Made by a program: the position numbers and the translations under genes
Assembly (NCBI GenBank): GCA_900542325.1
Contig: UQMY01000033.1
Location: forward strand, 1-26,700
Source: an uncultured Collinsella sp.
GTDB taxonomy: Bacteria > Actinomycetota > Coriobacteriia > Coriobacteriales > Coriobacteriaceae
Direction: 5' to 3'
Length of the DNA: 26,700 nucleotides
Shown here: one piece after another, positions 13,386 through 23,049 of the stretch
Layout: each line of letters opens with the position of its first letter
Position numbering within the stretch: position 1 is the stretch's first letter
The notes under the pieces: generated by a model
What the model was told of the DNA's origin: nothing
The model's input: only the letters and a program-made list of their open reading frames with translations
Database searches by the model: none

Positions 13386-13988
13386 ATGAATCTTTCATCC
13401 CAGAAGAGCGCGATCGCACTCTCCGCGTCCGCGGCCGCGCTGCTCATGCCGGTTTCCGCGTTCGCCGAGGACGGCGCTGCCGGTGCGGACATCCTCATCC
13501 CTAAGATGGCGGAGTTCATCCCGGCGCTTATCGCCTTCCTGATTATCTGGATCGTGCTGGCCAAGGTCGCCCTGCCGGGCATCATGAAAACCATGGAGGA
13601 GCGCGGCAAGAAGATCGAGGAGAGCCTCGACGAGGCCGAGAAGACCAAGCAGGAGGCTATCGCCAAGCGCGCTGAGTCCGACTCGATCGTCACCGACGCC
13701 CGTCGTCAGGCTGCCGACATCGTTCTCGAGGCCCGTAAGGACGCCGAGTCCGAGCGCGCCCGTATCATCGAGGCTGCTCACAAGGAGGCCGAGGAGATCA
13801 TCGCCAAGGCCCATACGACCGTCGAGGACGAGCGCAAGTCCATTTACGCCGGTGCCGCGAGCTCCATCGCCGACCTGTCCGTTGCCGTCGCCACCAAGAT
13901 CGTGGGCGAGGCACTCGAGGACGAGACCGAGCAGAAGAAGCTCATCGAGCGCTACATCCAGGAAGCAGGTAGCCTGAATGCCGACTAG
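13386..13988 (+). CDS. atpF: ATP synthase subunit b with signal-peptide-like N-terminus
   Basis: Subunit b is the peripheral stalk that links Fo to the F1 head. The 200 residues show a membrane helix (about 40-60, PALIAFLIIWIVLAKVALPG), then a long charged coiled coil (about 68-150) and a C-terminal part that binds delta. Before the helix lies an extra hydrophobic stretch ending in PVSAFAED (22-29), which looks like a cleavable signal peptide with an A-F-A cleavage site at 25-27. Most bacterial b subunits lack this. ATG 13386 has CGGAG upstream. The last 11 bases overlap atpH. Confidence 0.93.
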   Translation: MNLSSQKSAIALSASAAALLMPVSAFAEDGAAGADILIPKMAEFIPALIAFLIIWIVLAKVALPGIMKTMEERGKKIEESLDEAEKTKQEAIAKRAESDSIVTDARRQAADIVLEARKDAESERARIIEAAHKEAEEIIAKAHTTVEDERKSIYAGAASSIADLSVAVATKIVGEALEDETEQKKLIERYIQEAGSLNAD

Positions 13989-14454
13989 CCGCTATCAGGA
14001 CAAGGTGCTCGAGACCTACGCGCGCTCCCTTCTGGAAGCCGCTAAGGCCGAGAACCATGTGTTCGAGGACCTCGAGATGATCGAGCGCTTGGCTTCTGCC
14101 AGCCCCGAGATCATCGCCGTGCTCGACACCATGTCCAAGCGCGACCAGCTCGACCTTCTTCCCAAGGTGGCAGCTGCCTTTAAGTATGTTGCCGAGGAAG
14201 ACGAGGATGTAGTGGGCGTGACCGTCACCACGGCGATCCCGCTCGACGACGAGCTGCGTCAAACCATCACTAAGAAATGCGAGCAGGACTTCGGCCGCAA
14301 GGTATTCCTTATCGAGCAGGTCGACCCGTCTATCGTGGGCGGCCTGGTGCTCGAGGCCCGCGGCGAGCGTCGTGATATTTCCGTCAAGACGCAGCTGCGC
14401 ATCGCGCAGGAGACCCTCGCAAACTCTGCTAATTCGTACGGAGGTGAAGCCTAA
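13978..14454 (+). CDS. atpH: ATP synthase subunit delta
   Basis: Delta caps the F1 head and joins it to the b stalk. The 158-residue protein is slightly short of the usual ~178. It has an N-terminal helical bundle with YARSLLEAAK (14-23) and the conserved C-terminal DPSIVGGLVLEARGERRDIS. The start codon lies inside the end of atpF (11-base overlap), and its stop TAA shares one base with the atpA ATG, so translation of the three genes is coupled. Confidence 0.93.
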   Translation: MPTSRYQDKVLETYARSLLEAAKAENHVFEDLEMIERLASASPEIIAVLDTMSKRDQLDLLPKVAAAFKYVAEEDEDVVGVTVTTAIPLDDELRQTITKKCEQDFGRKVFLIEQVDPSIVGGLVLEARGERRDISVKTQLRIAQETLANSANSYGGEA

Positions 14455-16052
14455 TGTCCGAAACCCTCAATGCCCAGGATATCGCCAAGAAACTGCAGGA
14501 GCAGCTCACGAGCCTCTCCGCGACGGTCGATACGCATGAGGTTTCAACGGTCGACGAGGTAGGCGACGGCATCGCGCGCGTCTCCGGCCTCAAGAGCGCC
14601 ATGGCAGGCGAGCTTCTGGAGTTCAAGAGCTCCGATACCGGTGAGACCGTCTTCGGCCTTGCCCAGAACCTTGACCGTGACGAGGTCGGCGCCGTTCTGT
14701 TCGGTGCCGTCGACTCCATCAAGGAAGGCGACGAGTGCCGCACCACTGGCCGCATTATGGATATCCCCGTGAGCCGTGCCATGCTCGGCCGCGTCGTCAA
14801 TCCGCTCGGCCAGCCCATCGACGGCCTGGGCGACATCGTCGCCACGCACCGTCGCCCCATCGAGTTCAAGGCTCCCGGCGTCATCGATCGTACCCCGGTG
14901 TGCGAGCCGGTTCAGACCGGTCTGCTCGCTATCGACTCCATGGTGCCTATCGGTCGCGGTCAGCGTGAGCTCATCATCGGCGACCGTAAGACCGGTAAGA
15001 CCGCCATCGCCATCGACGCTATCCTCAACCAGCGCGGCAAGGGCATGGTCTGCATTTATGTCGCCATCGGCCAGAAGGCCTCCACGGTTGCCAACATCCG
15101 CGAGACCCTCGCTGAGCACGGTGCGCTCGACTACACCATCATCGTTTCGGCAACCGCTGCCGATTCCGCCCCTATGCAGTACATCGCGCCTATGGCCGGT
15201 GCCGCTATCGGCGAGTTCTTCATGTACAACGGCGAGGACGGCAAGCCCGCCAGCGAGACCAACCCCGGCGGCCACGTGCTCGTCATCTACGACGACCTGT
15301 CCAAGCAGGCCGTGGCATACCGTCAGATGTCGCTGACGCTGCATCGTCCGCCCGGACGCGAGGCCTATCCTGGCGACATCTTCTACCTGCACTCTCGTCT
15401 GCTCGAGCGTGCCGTCAAGATGTCCAAGAAGAACGGCTACGGTTCCATGACGGCGTTGCCGATCATCGAGACCCAGGACGGCGACGTCTCGGCCTACATT
15501 CCGACCAACGTCATTTCCATTACCGACGGTCAGATCTACCTGCAGTCCGAGCTCTTCTTCCAGGGTCAGCGCCCGGCAGTCGACGTGGGTATCTCCGTGT
15601 CCCGCGTCGGTGGCGATGCACAGACCAAGGCCATGAAGCAGGTCGCCGGTAACCTCCGTCTGGACCTCGCTTCGTATCAGGAGCTCGCCGGCTTTACGCA
15701 GTTTGGCTCCGACCTCGACGAGGCTACGCAGAAGCAGCTTACCCACGGCGCTCGCATGACCGAGCTCCTGAAGCAGCCGCGTTATAAACCGTTTGAGGTT
15801 GGTGAGCAGATCGTTGCGCTGTTCGCTGGCAACGAGGGCTTCCTGGATGACCTGGAGATTGCCGACGTGCTGCCCTTCCGTGCCGAGCTCATCGAGTACA
15901 TGGACAATGGCTTTGGCTCGCTGCTCGACAAGGTTCGCGCCAAGAAGATCGACGACGACACCAAGGCCGAGCTCTTGCGTGTCATCGGTGACTTCAAGCA
16001 GCAGTTCATGGCCAAACACCATTCGGATGTTTCTGTATCAGAGGAGAACTAA
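14454..16052 (+). CDS. atpA: ATP synthase subunit alpha
   Basis: Alpha is the non-catalytic nucleotide-binding subunit of the F1 hexamer. The length of 532 is slightly above the usual ~505 because of a longer C-terminal tail. The P-loop GDRKTGKT is at 176-183, and Q-K-AS at the start of the DELSEED-facing domain and the SVSRVGG-type segment (ISVSRVGGDAQ) are present. TAATG overlap with atpH implies coupled translation, and atpG starts 5 bases after its stop. Confidence 0.97.
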   Translation: MSETLNAQDIAKKLQEQLTSLSATVDTHEVSTVDEVGDGIARVSGLKSAMAGELLEFKSSDTGETVFGLAQNLDRDEVGAVLFGAVDSIKEGDECRTTGRIMDIPVSRAMLGRVVNPLGQPIDGLGDIVATHRRPIEFKAPGVIDRTPVCEPVQTGLLAIDSMVPIGRGQRELIIGDRKTGKTAIAIDAILNQRGKGMVCIYVAIGQKASTVANIRETLAEHGALDYTIIVSATAADSAPMQYIAPMAGAAIGEFFMYNGEDGKPASETNPGGHVLVIYDDLSKQAVAYRQMSLTLHRPPGREAYPGDIFYLHSRLLERAVKMSKKNGYGSMTALPIIETQDGDVSAYIPTNVISITDGQIYLQSELFFQGQRPAVDVGISVSRVGGDAQTKAMKQVAGNLRLDLASYQELAGFTQFGSDLDEATQKQLTHGARMTELLKQPRYKPFEVGEQIVALFAGNEGFLDDLEIADVLPFRAELIEYMDNGFGSLLDKVRAKKIDDDTKAELLRVIGDFKQQFMAKHHSDVSVSEEN

Positions 16053-16057
16053 GCCCT

Positions 16058-16965
16058 ATGGCCAACCTTCGCGACATTAAGAAGCGAATCTCCTCGGTTA
16101 CCACGACCAAGCAGATCACGCGCACGATGGAAATGGTCTCTACGGCCAAGATCCGTCGTGCCCTCGATCGCTCCAAGCAGGCCGAGCCCTATAAGGAGGC
16201 GCTGACCGACGTCATGTTGACGGTCGCCGGCGACGCCTCCTGCTCGGGCAACGATCCCATGCTGCATAAGCATGAGAGCGTCAAGCATGGCCTGATTGTC
16301 GTTATTGCCTCGGACCGCGGCCTTGCCGGCGGATTCAATACGACGGTGGAGCGCACGGCCGAAAAGCTCGCCGCTTCTTGGGCGAACGACGGCATCGAGT
16401 GCGAGATCATCGCGTGCGGACGCAAACCGGCCACGTATTTCCGCGACCGCGCAAACGTCATCATGCACTTTGAGGGCAATTCCTCCGAGCCCGATTTCAA
16501 TCAGGCTCGCATGATGTCCTCTCATATCTGCGATGCGTATCGCGCCGGTGAACTTGACCGTGTCGAGCTTGTCTACCACCACGCCAAGAACCGCGTGGAT
16601 CAGGAGCTTCGCGTCGAGCACTTGCTGCCGCTCGATCCCGAGATGATCGCTATGGCCCACGGTCCGCGTAAGAACGAGACCGACGCCCCTAAGCGCATCT
16701 CGTCCACGTTCGAGTTTGTGCCCTCTCCCGAGCATGTTCTCGGCAAGCTTGTACCGTCATATATCTTGACGGTCATCTACCAGGCCCTGATCGATTCGGC
16801 GGCTGCCGAGCAGGGTGCACGCCGCAAGGCCATGCACTCCGCGACGGAAAACGCCACCGCGATCATCTCGACCCTTACCCGCACGTATAGTCGCGTGCGC
16901 CAGGCTTCGATCACGACCGAGATCAACGAGATCGTCGGCGGAGCCTCAGCATTGGAGGAACAGTA

Positions 16966-16966
<1 letters not shown>
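16058..16966 (+). CDS. atpG: ATP synthase subunit gamma
   Basis: Gamma is the rotating central shaft of F1. The 302 residues start with the typical RDIKKRISSVTTTKQITRTM helix region and end with a matching C-terminal helix ending in EINEIVGGASALE. The central Rossmann-like part includes ASDRGLAGGFN. The stop TAA overlaps the atpD start ATG by one base (TAATG). Confidence 0.96.
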
Positions 16967-18420
<1,454 letters not shown>

Positions 18421-18423
18421 GTT

Positions 18424-18816
18424 ATGCGTATCCGCATCGTGTGCCCCGTGAGCTGCGCCTATGAGGGCGACGCTGCGTTTGTGTCGATTCCGTCCACGGA
18501 TGGCGAGTTTGGCGTCCTGCCTGCTCACTCCAGCGAAATCTGCACGATCGACCGCGGTTACGTTCGCGTTTCCGATAAGGCCATGGGCTCTGTCGACCAC
18601 ACGTTTGCCGTGGCCGGCGGCTATGCCCAGGTTGCGGACGATGTCGTGACCGTTCTCGCCGAGCGCGCTTGCGATTTGGCGACCGTCGATGCCGACAAGG
18701 TTAAAGCTGATATTCAAGGTTTTGAAGAGAAGCTGGGTAATTTGTCGGAGGATGATGCACGCCGCGCCTACCTCTATAATGAAATCGCATGGTGTAAGCT
18801 CAAGCTTGCCCAATAG
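18424..18816 (+). CDS. atpC: ATP synthase subunit epsilon
   Basis: Epsilon sits on the central shaft and can inhibit ATP hydrolysis. The 130 residues have the N-terminal beta-sandwich (STDGEFGVLPAHS at 24-36) and a shorter C-terminal helical part. GGGGGAG (18408-18414) within the end of atpD supports ATG 18424. It is the last gene of the operon and is followed by a strong terminator. Confidence 0.92.
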   Translation: MRIRIVCPVSCAYEGDAAFVSIPSTDGEFGVLPAHSSEICTIDRGYVRVSDKAMGSVDHTFAVAGGYAQVADDVVTVLAERACDLATVDADKVKADIQGFEEKLGNLSEDDARRAYLYNEIAWCKLKLAQ

Positions 18817-18852
18817 TCAAACGTTTTAGCGTTCGACCATTTGCGAACACAT

Positions 18853-18891
18853 CATGCCCGGGATGGCCCAGCCACCCCGGGCATGCTTTTT
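18853..18891 (+). terminator. Strong intrinsic terminator between atpC and murA
   Basis: CATGCCCGGG (18853-18862) pairs perfectly with CCCGGGCATG (18876-18885); TGG and CCA (18864-18866, 18872-18874) extend the stem inside one mismatch. A run of five T follows (18887-18891). It lies immediately before the murA ribosome binding site, leaving little room for a separate promoter after it. Confidence 0.88.
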
Positions 18892-18904
18892 GAAAGGGTA
18901 GACC

Positions 18905-20188
18905 TTGGATATTATCCGCGTTGAGGGTGGCCACGCCATCGGAGGTTCCGTGCCTGTTTCGGGCGCCAAGAACTCCGCGCTCAAACTCATGGCGGCAACG
19001 CTTCTGGCGCCGGGCAAGACGACGCTGCAGAACGTGCCCGATATTTCCGATGTCCACGTGATGGGCAAGGTGCTCAAGGGTATGGGCGCTACGATCGATG
19101 TTCTCGACGAGCACACGCTCGAGATCGATACCTCCCAGGTCGATTCTTGGGAGGCGCCCTATGAGCTCGTTGCCAAGATGCGCGCTTCCACTGCCGTGAT
19201 GGGACCCCTGTTGGGCCGTTTCCATCGCGCCAAGATTGCCATGCCGGGTGGCTGCAACCTAGGTGCTCGCAAGATCGATATGCACATTCTTGGTCTTGAG
19301 GCCCTGGGCGTTGAGTTCGATACCGCCCACGGTTACATCAACGCTAATGCGCCCCAAGGTCTGCGCGGTACCACCGTCACGCTCGAGTTCGCCAGCGTCG
19401 GTGCGACCGAGAACCTCATCATGGCCTCTGTGCGCGCACAGGGCACCACGGTTATCGACAATGCCGCCCGCGAGCCCGAGATCGTCGATCTCGCTAACAT
19501 GCTCAACGAGATGGGCGCCAAGATTGTTGGCGCCGGTACGCCCGTCGTGACGATCGAAGGCGTGGAAGAGCTCCATCCCGTTACCCATCGCGTGGTGGGC
19601 GACCGCATCGAGGCCGGTACCTTTATCGTTGCCGGTGCGTTGATGGCCGACGATCGCGGTGTCGATGTCACGGGCTTTTGCCCCATTCACTTGGGCATGG
19701 TGCTCAAGAAGATGGAGCTTATGGGTATCGACTGCGAGCGCGTCGAGGATGGCGTCCATGTGAACCGTGCCGAGCGTATCAAGCCGGTCGACATCCAGAC
19801 GCTTCCGTTCCCCGGTTTCCCGACCGACATGCAGGCGCAGATTATGGTGCTCTCCGCCCTTGCCGACGGCAGTTCCGTTATTACCGAAAACATCTTCGAG
19901 AATCGCTTTATGTTTGCCTCTGAGCTGGTGCGCATGGGTGCCGACATTCGTATCGAGAGCCATCATGCCATGATTCATGGCGTCAAGGGCTTCTCGGGTG
20001 CACAGGTTACCTCGCCCGATTTGCGCGGCGGAGCGGCCCTCGTCGTAGCGGGCTTGATCGCCGACGGGACGACCGAGGTTTCGGCTATCCATCACATCAA
20101 GCGCGGCTACGAGCAGTTTGTCGAAAAGCTGCAGGCGCTCGGCGCGCATGTCGAGCATGCTACCGTCCCCGATCCCGTCATCTACTAA
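18905..20188 (+). CDS. murA: UDP-N-acetylglucosamine 1-carboxyvinyltransferase (MurA)
   Basis: MurA adds enolpyruvate from PEP to UDP-GlcNAc, the first committed step of peptidoglycan synthesis in the cytoplasm. The 427 residues have the SGAKNSALK motif (20-28) and the active-site loop PGGCNLGARKID with the catalytic Cys117. This cysteine is the target of fosfomycin, so the enzyme should be sensitive in principle. The start is TTG 18905, supported by GAAAGGG (18892-18898) six bases before it; this ribosome binding site directly follows a terminator. Location after atpC is conserved in Bacillus-like genomes. The next gene also acts on the cell wall. Confidence 0.95.
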   Translation: MDIIRVEGGHAIGGSVPVSGAKNSALKLMAATLLAPGKTTLQNVPDISDVHVMGKVLKGMGATIDVLDEHTLEIDTSQVDSWEAPYELVAKMRASTAVMGPLLGRFHRAKIAMPGGCNLGARKIDMHILGLEALGVEFDTAHGYINANAPQGLRGTTVTLEFASVGATENLIMASVRAQGTTVIDNAAREPEIVDLANMLNEMGAKIVGAGTPVVTIEGVEELHPVTHRVVGDRIEAGTFIVAGALMADDRGVDVTGFCPIHLGMVLKKMELMGIDCERVEDGVHVNRAERIKPVDIQTLPFPGFPTDMQAQIMVLSALADGSSVITENIFENRFMFASELVRMGADIRIESHHAMIHGVKGFSGAQVTSPDLRGGAALVVAGLIADGTTEVSAIHHIKRGYEQFVEKLQALGAHVEHATVPDPVIY

Positions 20189-20200
20189 TACAGGTTGCCT

Positions 20201-21430
20201 ATGTTTAATAAAAAGCCCCTCGCGGATACCACCACCCGAAGACCCTCAACTGGTGCGCAGGCCAAGATCTACAGTCGCGATAACGTGGCTCGCTATTCCG
20301 AGCGCGCTCGTCAACGCCGCCGTAGCCACACGATTCGTCACGTCGCGCTCATTGTCGTGCTTGGCGTGCTGCTGAGTGCCACTACCGCTGCCGGCCTGTG
20401 GTTTGCCACCATTATGGGCAAGCTCGGCGATTCTAATGTCATTACTGACAATCTGCGTCGGGTTCTGGTTGACACCGATGAGGCAAAGGATCCGTTCTAC
20501 GTGCTGCTTCTTGGCACCGACGGCCGTCCGGGCGAGGATACGTATCGTGCCGACTCGATTATCCTGGCACGCATCGACCCCACGCAAAAGCAGGCGACGC
20601 TCATTTCCGTTCCGCGCGACACCAAGGTCGAGTACAAGGGCGAGACCATGAAGATCAACGCCTGCCATACCGTTGGCGGCGCCGAGGCCATGGTCGAGGC
20701 GGTCAACGAGCTGTGCGGTGTTCAGATTTCCCACTATGCCGAGGTCAGCTTCGACGGTATGCAGGCGCTGATTGATTCGGTTGGCGGTATCGACATTAAC
20801 GCAACCGATGATGTTGACGACCCCGAGCACCTGGATATTAAGATTACCGCTGGCCAGCAGCATATGGACGGTGCCACCGCCCTTACCTATGCCCGCTGCC
20901 GCTACACCTATGCCGACGGCGATTACACGCGCATGCGCCACCAGCGTCAGGTGCTTGGCGCCCTTGCCAACCAGATTCTCAATAACTTCGATGCCACGAA
21001 GATCTTTGGCCTGGTTAATTCGCTGTCCGATATGCTTGTAACCGATATGAGCGTTCAGGATATCGTGGCTACGGTCAACGCCATGCGCGGTATGGATGTC
21101 GACGGTATCTACTCGGCCAACCTGCCCTCGTACGCCGACGACAGCACCATGATCGACGGTGTGAGCTACGTCTTTGTCTACGAGGACGAGCTCAAGGAAA
21201 TGATGGAGCGCGTCGATGCTGGCAAGGATCCCAAGGGTCCCAACACCATGGGTCTTTCCGACGGTTCCAGCTCTACGATCGGCGACCTGAACAACAACAC
21301 GTCTGACGACTACGCAAACGGTACCGCAACCTCATCGGTCAGCTCTGACGATTCCGACGATTCGAGCGACAGTTCCGATTACTACGAAGAGCCCACCGGC
21401 GACGGCAACGGCTACGAGGCCAACTACTAA
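20201..21430 (+). CDS. LytR-CpsA-Psr family cell-wall ligase
   Basis: LCP proteins transfer polymers such as teichoic acids or capsule from lipid carriers to peptidoglycan outside the membrane. The 409 residues have a basic cytoplasmic tail, one membrane helix (about 47-72) and the LCP domain (about 100-260) with LLLGTDGRPGEDTYRADS, SVPRDTKV and the ARCRY...DYTRMRHQRQ block of polyprenyl-phosphate-binding arginines. The last ~60 residues are rich in Ser, Asp and Asn and probably disordered. ATG 20201 is preferred over TTG 20195, as CAGG precedes it by six bases. It follows murA by 12 bases, so they likely share a transcript. Copy C of the repeat starts right after its stop codon. Confidence 0.92.
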   Translation: MFNKKPLADTTTRRPSTGAQAKIYSRDNVARYSERARQRRRSHTIRHVALIVVLGVLLSATTAAGLWFATIMGKLGDSNVITDNLRRVLVDTDEAKDPFYVLLLGTDGRPGEDTYRADSIILARIDPTQKQATLISVPRDTKVEYKGETMKINACHTVGGAEAMVEAVNELCGVQISHYAEVSFDGMQALIDSVGGIDINATDDVDDPEHLDIKITAGQQHMDGATALTYARCRYTYADGDYTRMRHQRQVLGALANQILNNFDATKIFGLVNSLSDMLVTDMSVQDIVATVNAMRGMDVDGIYSANLPSYADDSTMIDGVSYVFVYEDELKEMMERVDAGKDPKGPNTMGLSDGSSSTIGDLNNNTSDDYANGTATSSVSSDDSDDSSDSSDYYEEPTGDGNGYEANY

Positions 21431-21584
21431 GTTACGGCGTTTTACCAAACGCCGTAACGACTCGACGCTGCGCGCCGCCCAAGGCGACAATTTGTCATTC
21501 AAAAGGCAGGGCATGACCAGAAGGTCAATGCCCTGCCTTTTTCATGCCAACTTGTTCGCCTTGGACGTCGCTCGCTGACGTTGG
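21431..21584 (+). repeat. Structured interspersed repeat, copy C
   Basis: The element starts right after the TAA of the LCP gene. The first hairpin (21431-21442 with 21447-21458, loop TACC) is identical to that of copy B. The outer stem is CCAAGGCGACAA (21479-21490) with TTGTTCGCCTTGG (21552-21564), one bulged T. Compared with copy B, two bases change on the left arm (AG-AG order, GA to AG) and two on the right, so pairing is kept. The inner hairpin (21501-21542) is also kept by a paired A-T to G-C change relative to copy A. The tail diverges after about 21584. Confidence 0.9.
21501..21542. terminator. Terminator-like hairpin inside repeat copy C, likely bidirectional
   Basis: AAAAGGCAGGGCAT (21501-21514) pairs perfectly with 21528-21541, continuing through GACC/GGTC to an AGAA loop, with one bulged A. 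T-run on the right, A-run on the left. It would end the murA-LCP transcript and could also stop readthrough from the convergent pepT gene. Confidence 0.75.
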
Positions 21585-21618
21585 CTCAACCTGCGATGTT
21601 GACTACTCCCCTTGTATC

Positions 21619-21652
21619 AAAAACCGCCCCGTTCTCGGTTGAGGACGGGGCG
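21619..21652 (-). terminator. Intrinsic terminator of pepT
   Basis: CGCCCCGT (21625-21632) pairs perfectly with ACGGGGCG (21645-21652). On the minus strand the stem is followed by a run of T (A-run 21619-21623 on the plus strand), 30 bases after the pepT stop. Confidence 0.85.
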
Positions 21653-21681
21653 ATTCGTCTTTTGGACTTGTGCAGCCAGGC

Positions 21682-22929
21682 TTATGCAAAGCGGGCGACG
21701 AGCTCCTGGAGCACGTCGGTCATCTTGACGAGCGAACTGACCGGGACGAATTCGTTGACGCCGTGGTAGCAATAGCCGCCGGTGGAAAGGTTGGGGCAGG
21801 GCAGACCGCGGAACGACAGCTGCGCGCCGTCGGTGCCGCCGCGAATCGGCAGCACTTGGGGCTCAACGCCGCAGGCAAGGTAGGCTTCCTTGGCAACATC
21901 AATAAGCTCGGGAAAGTCACAAACGATCTCGGCCATATTTCGATACTGCTGCTTAATCTCGACCGTCACGCGCTCCTCACCCAGACGCTGGTTGAGCATC
22001 GAGGCGGCGGCATCAATAAGGTCGAGTTTCTGCTGGAACTTGGCGGCGTCATGGTCGCGGACGATATAGCGCGCTGTGGCGTGATCGACGGTCGCAGATA
22101 CACCCTCAAGGTGATAAAAGCCCTCGTAGCCTTCCGTATACTCCGGGCGCTGCACGTAGGGGAGCAACGCGTTGAAGTCGCAGAACAGATTGCCTGCGTT
22201 GACCATACGGCCCTTGGCGTCGCCCGGGTGGATGGACTGGCCCTCAAAGCGGACGGTCGCCTCGGCGGCGTTAAAGCACTCCCACTCCAGCTCGCCGATG
22301 GGGCCGCCGTCGACCGTGTAGGCGTACTTGCAGCCAAAGGTATCGATATCCAACAGCTCGGCTCCGTGACCGATCTCCTCGTCAGGGCAGAAGCAAATGC
22401 CGAGTGCGGGATGGGGCAGAGAGGGGTCCTGAGCGATACGCGCGACAAGCGACATGATCTCGGCGACGCCTGCCTTGTCGTCCGCGCCCAGCAGCGTGGT
22501 GCCATCGCTGCAGACCAGGTCCTCACCCGCGAGGTCGTTCAGGGCGGGAAGCTTGGCAGTACTCATGGCAACGGGCTTACCGTCAACCGTGCCGCAGACC
22601 AGGTCGCCGCCTTCGTAGTGTACGATGTGTGGCTTCACGCCGGCGCCCGGTGCAACTTCGGTGGTGTCGAGATGGGCGATCAGGCCCAGGGCGGGCTTGT
22701 CCTCAGCGCCCGCACTTGCGGGGATATGCGCGCAGACATAGGCGTGCTCGGTCACGTGGGCATCTTCCGCACCAAGCTCGCGCAGCTCTTCAGCCAGCAC
22801 GTTGGCAAGGTCAAACTGAACGGCGCTCGAGGGTACCTGGTCGCAGTTTGCATCCTCGGACTGCGTGTTGATCTGGACGTAGCGCAAAAAGCGCTCGAGG
22901 ACATCGGGGTTCGTGGTGGTGTTTTCCAT
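21682..22929 (-). CDS. pepT: Peptidase T (tripeptide aminopeptidase)
   Basis: PepT is a cytoplasmic zinc enzyme of family M20B that removes N-terminal residues from tripeptides. The 415-residue length fits. Metal and catalytic residues are all visible: AHLDTT with His86 and Asp88, LLGADDKAG with bridging Asp150, PDEEIGHGA with Glu184-Glu185, TVDGG with Asp207, and a C-terminal His in CYHGVNEF. RGGTDGAQLSF matches the substrate-binding loop. The start at 22929 is preferred over an in-frame ATG at 23025, because GGAG lies 8 bases upstream and the family N-terminus begins there. It is divergent from the DtxR-family gene, and a palindrome lies between them. Confidence 0.95.
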   Translation of the reverse strand: MENTTTNPDVLERFLRYVQINTQSEDANCDQVPSSAVQFDLANVLAEELRELGAEDAHVTEHAYVCAHIPASAGAEDKPALGLIAHLDTTEVAPGAGVKPHIVHYEGGDLVCGTVDGKPVAMSTAKLPALNDLAGEDLVCSDGTTLLGADDKAGVAEIMSLVARIAQDPSLPHPALGICFCPDEEIGHGAELLDIDTFGCKYAYTVDGGPIGELEWECFNAAEATVRFEGQSIHPGDAKGRMVNAGNLFCDFNALLPYVQRPEYTEGYEGFYHLEGVSATVDHATARYIVRDHDAAKFQQKLDLIDAAASMLNQRLGEERVTVEIKQQYRNMAEIVCDFPELIDVAKEAYLACGVEPQVLPIRGGTDGAQLSFRGLPCPNLSTGGYCYHGVNEFVPVSSLVKMTDVLQELVARFA

Positions 22930-22976
22930 AAAGACCGCTCCAATCTTGGTCGTCGTGTGCAACAAGAACTCTAGCA

Positions 22977-22996
22977 CGGTATGCCACGGCATACCG
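22977..22996. promoter_or_regulatory. 20-bp palindromic operator candidate between pepT and the DtxR-type gene
   Basis: CGGTATGCC (22977-22985) and GGCATACCG (22988-22996) are perfect inverted repeats with a 2-base centre. They lie 17 bases before TAGAAT (23013-23018), a good -10 box for the rightward gene, and cover where its -35 should be. A protein bound here would block that promoter and might affect pepT. Autoregulation by the encoded DtxR-type protein is a reasonable inference. Confidence 0.6.
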
Positions 22997-23049
22997 CGAC
23001 GCTTGGATGGGGTAGAATCAGCCATTGAATGCAGAAGGGACGGAAGATC

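Noticed and set aside
14544..16022. A 492-codon minus-strand frame opposite atpA, and similar long minus frames opposite other atp genes
   Set aside because: Long antisense frames are expected in high-GC genes with GNC-type codon bias; no motifs or ribosome sites.
21670..22974. A 434-codon plus-strand frame opposite pepT
   Set aside because: It is a mirror of pepT, which has all family motifs; the plus frame has none.
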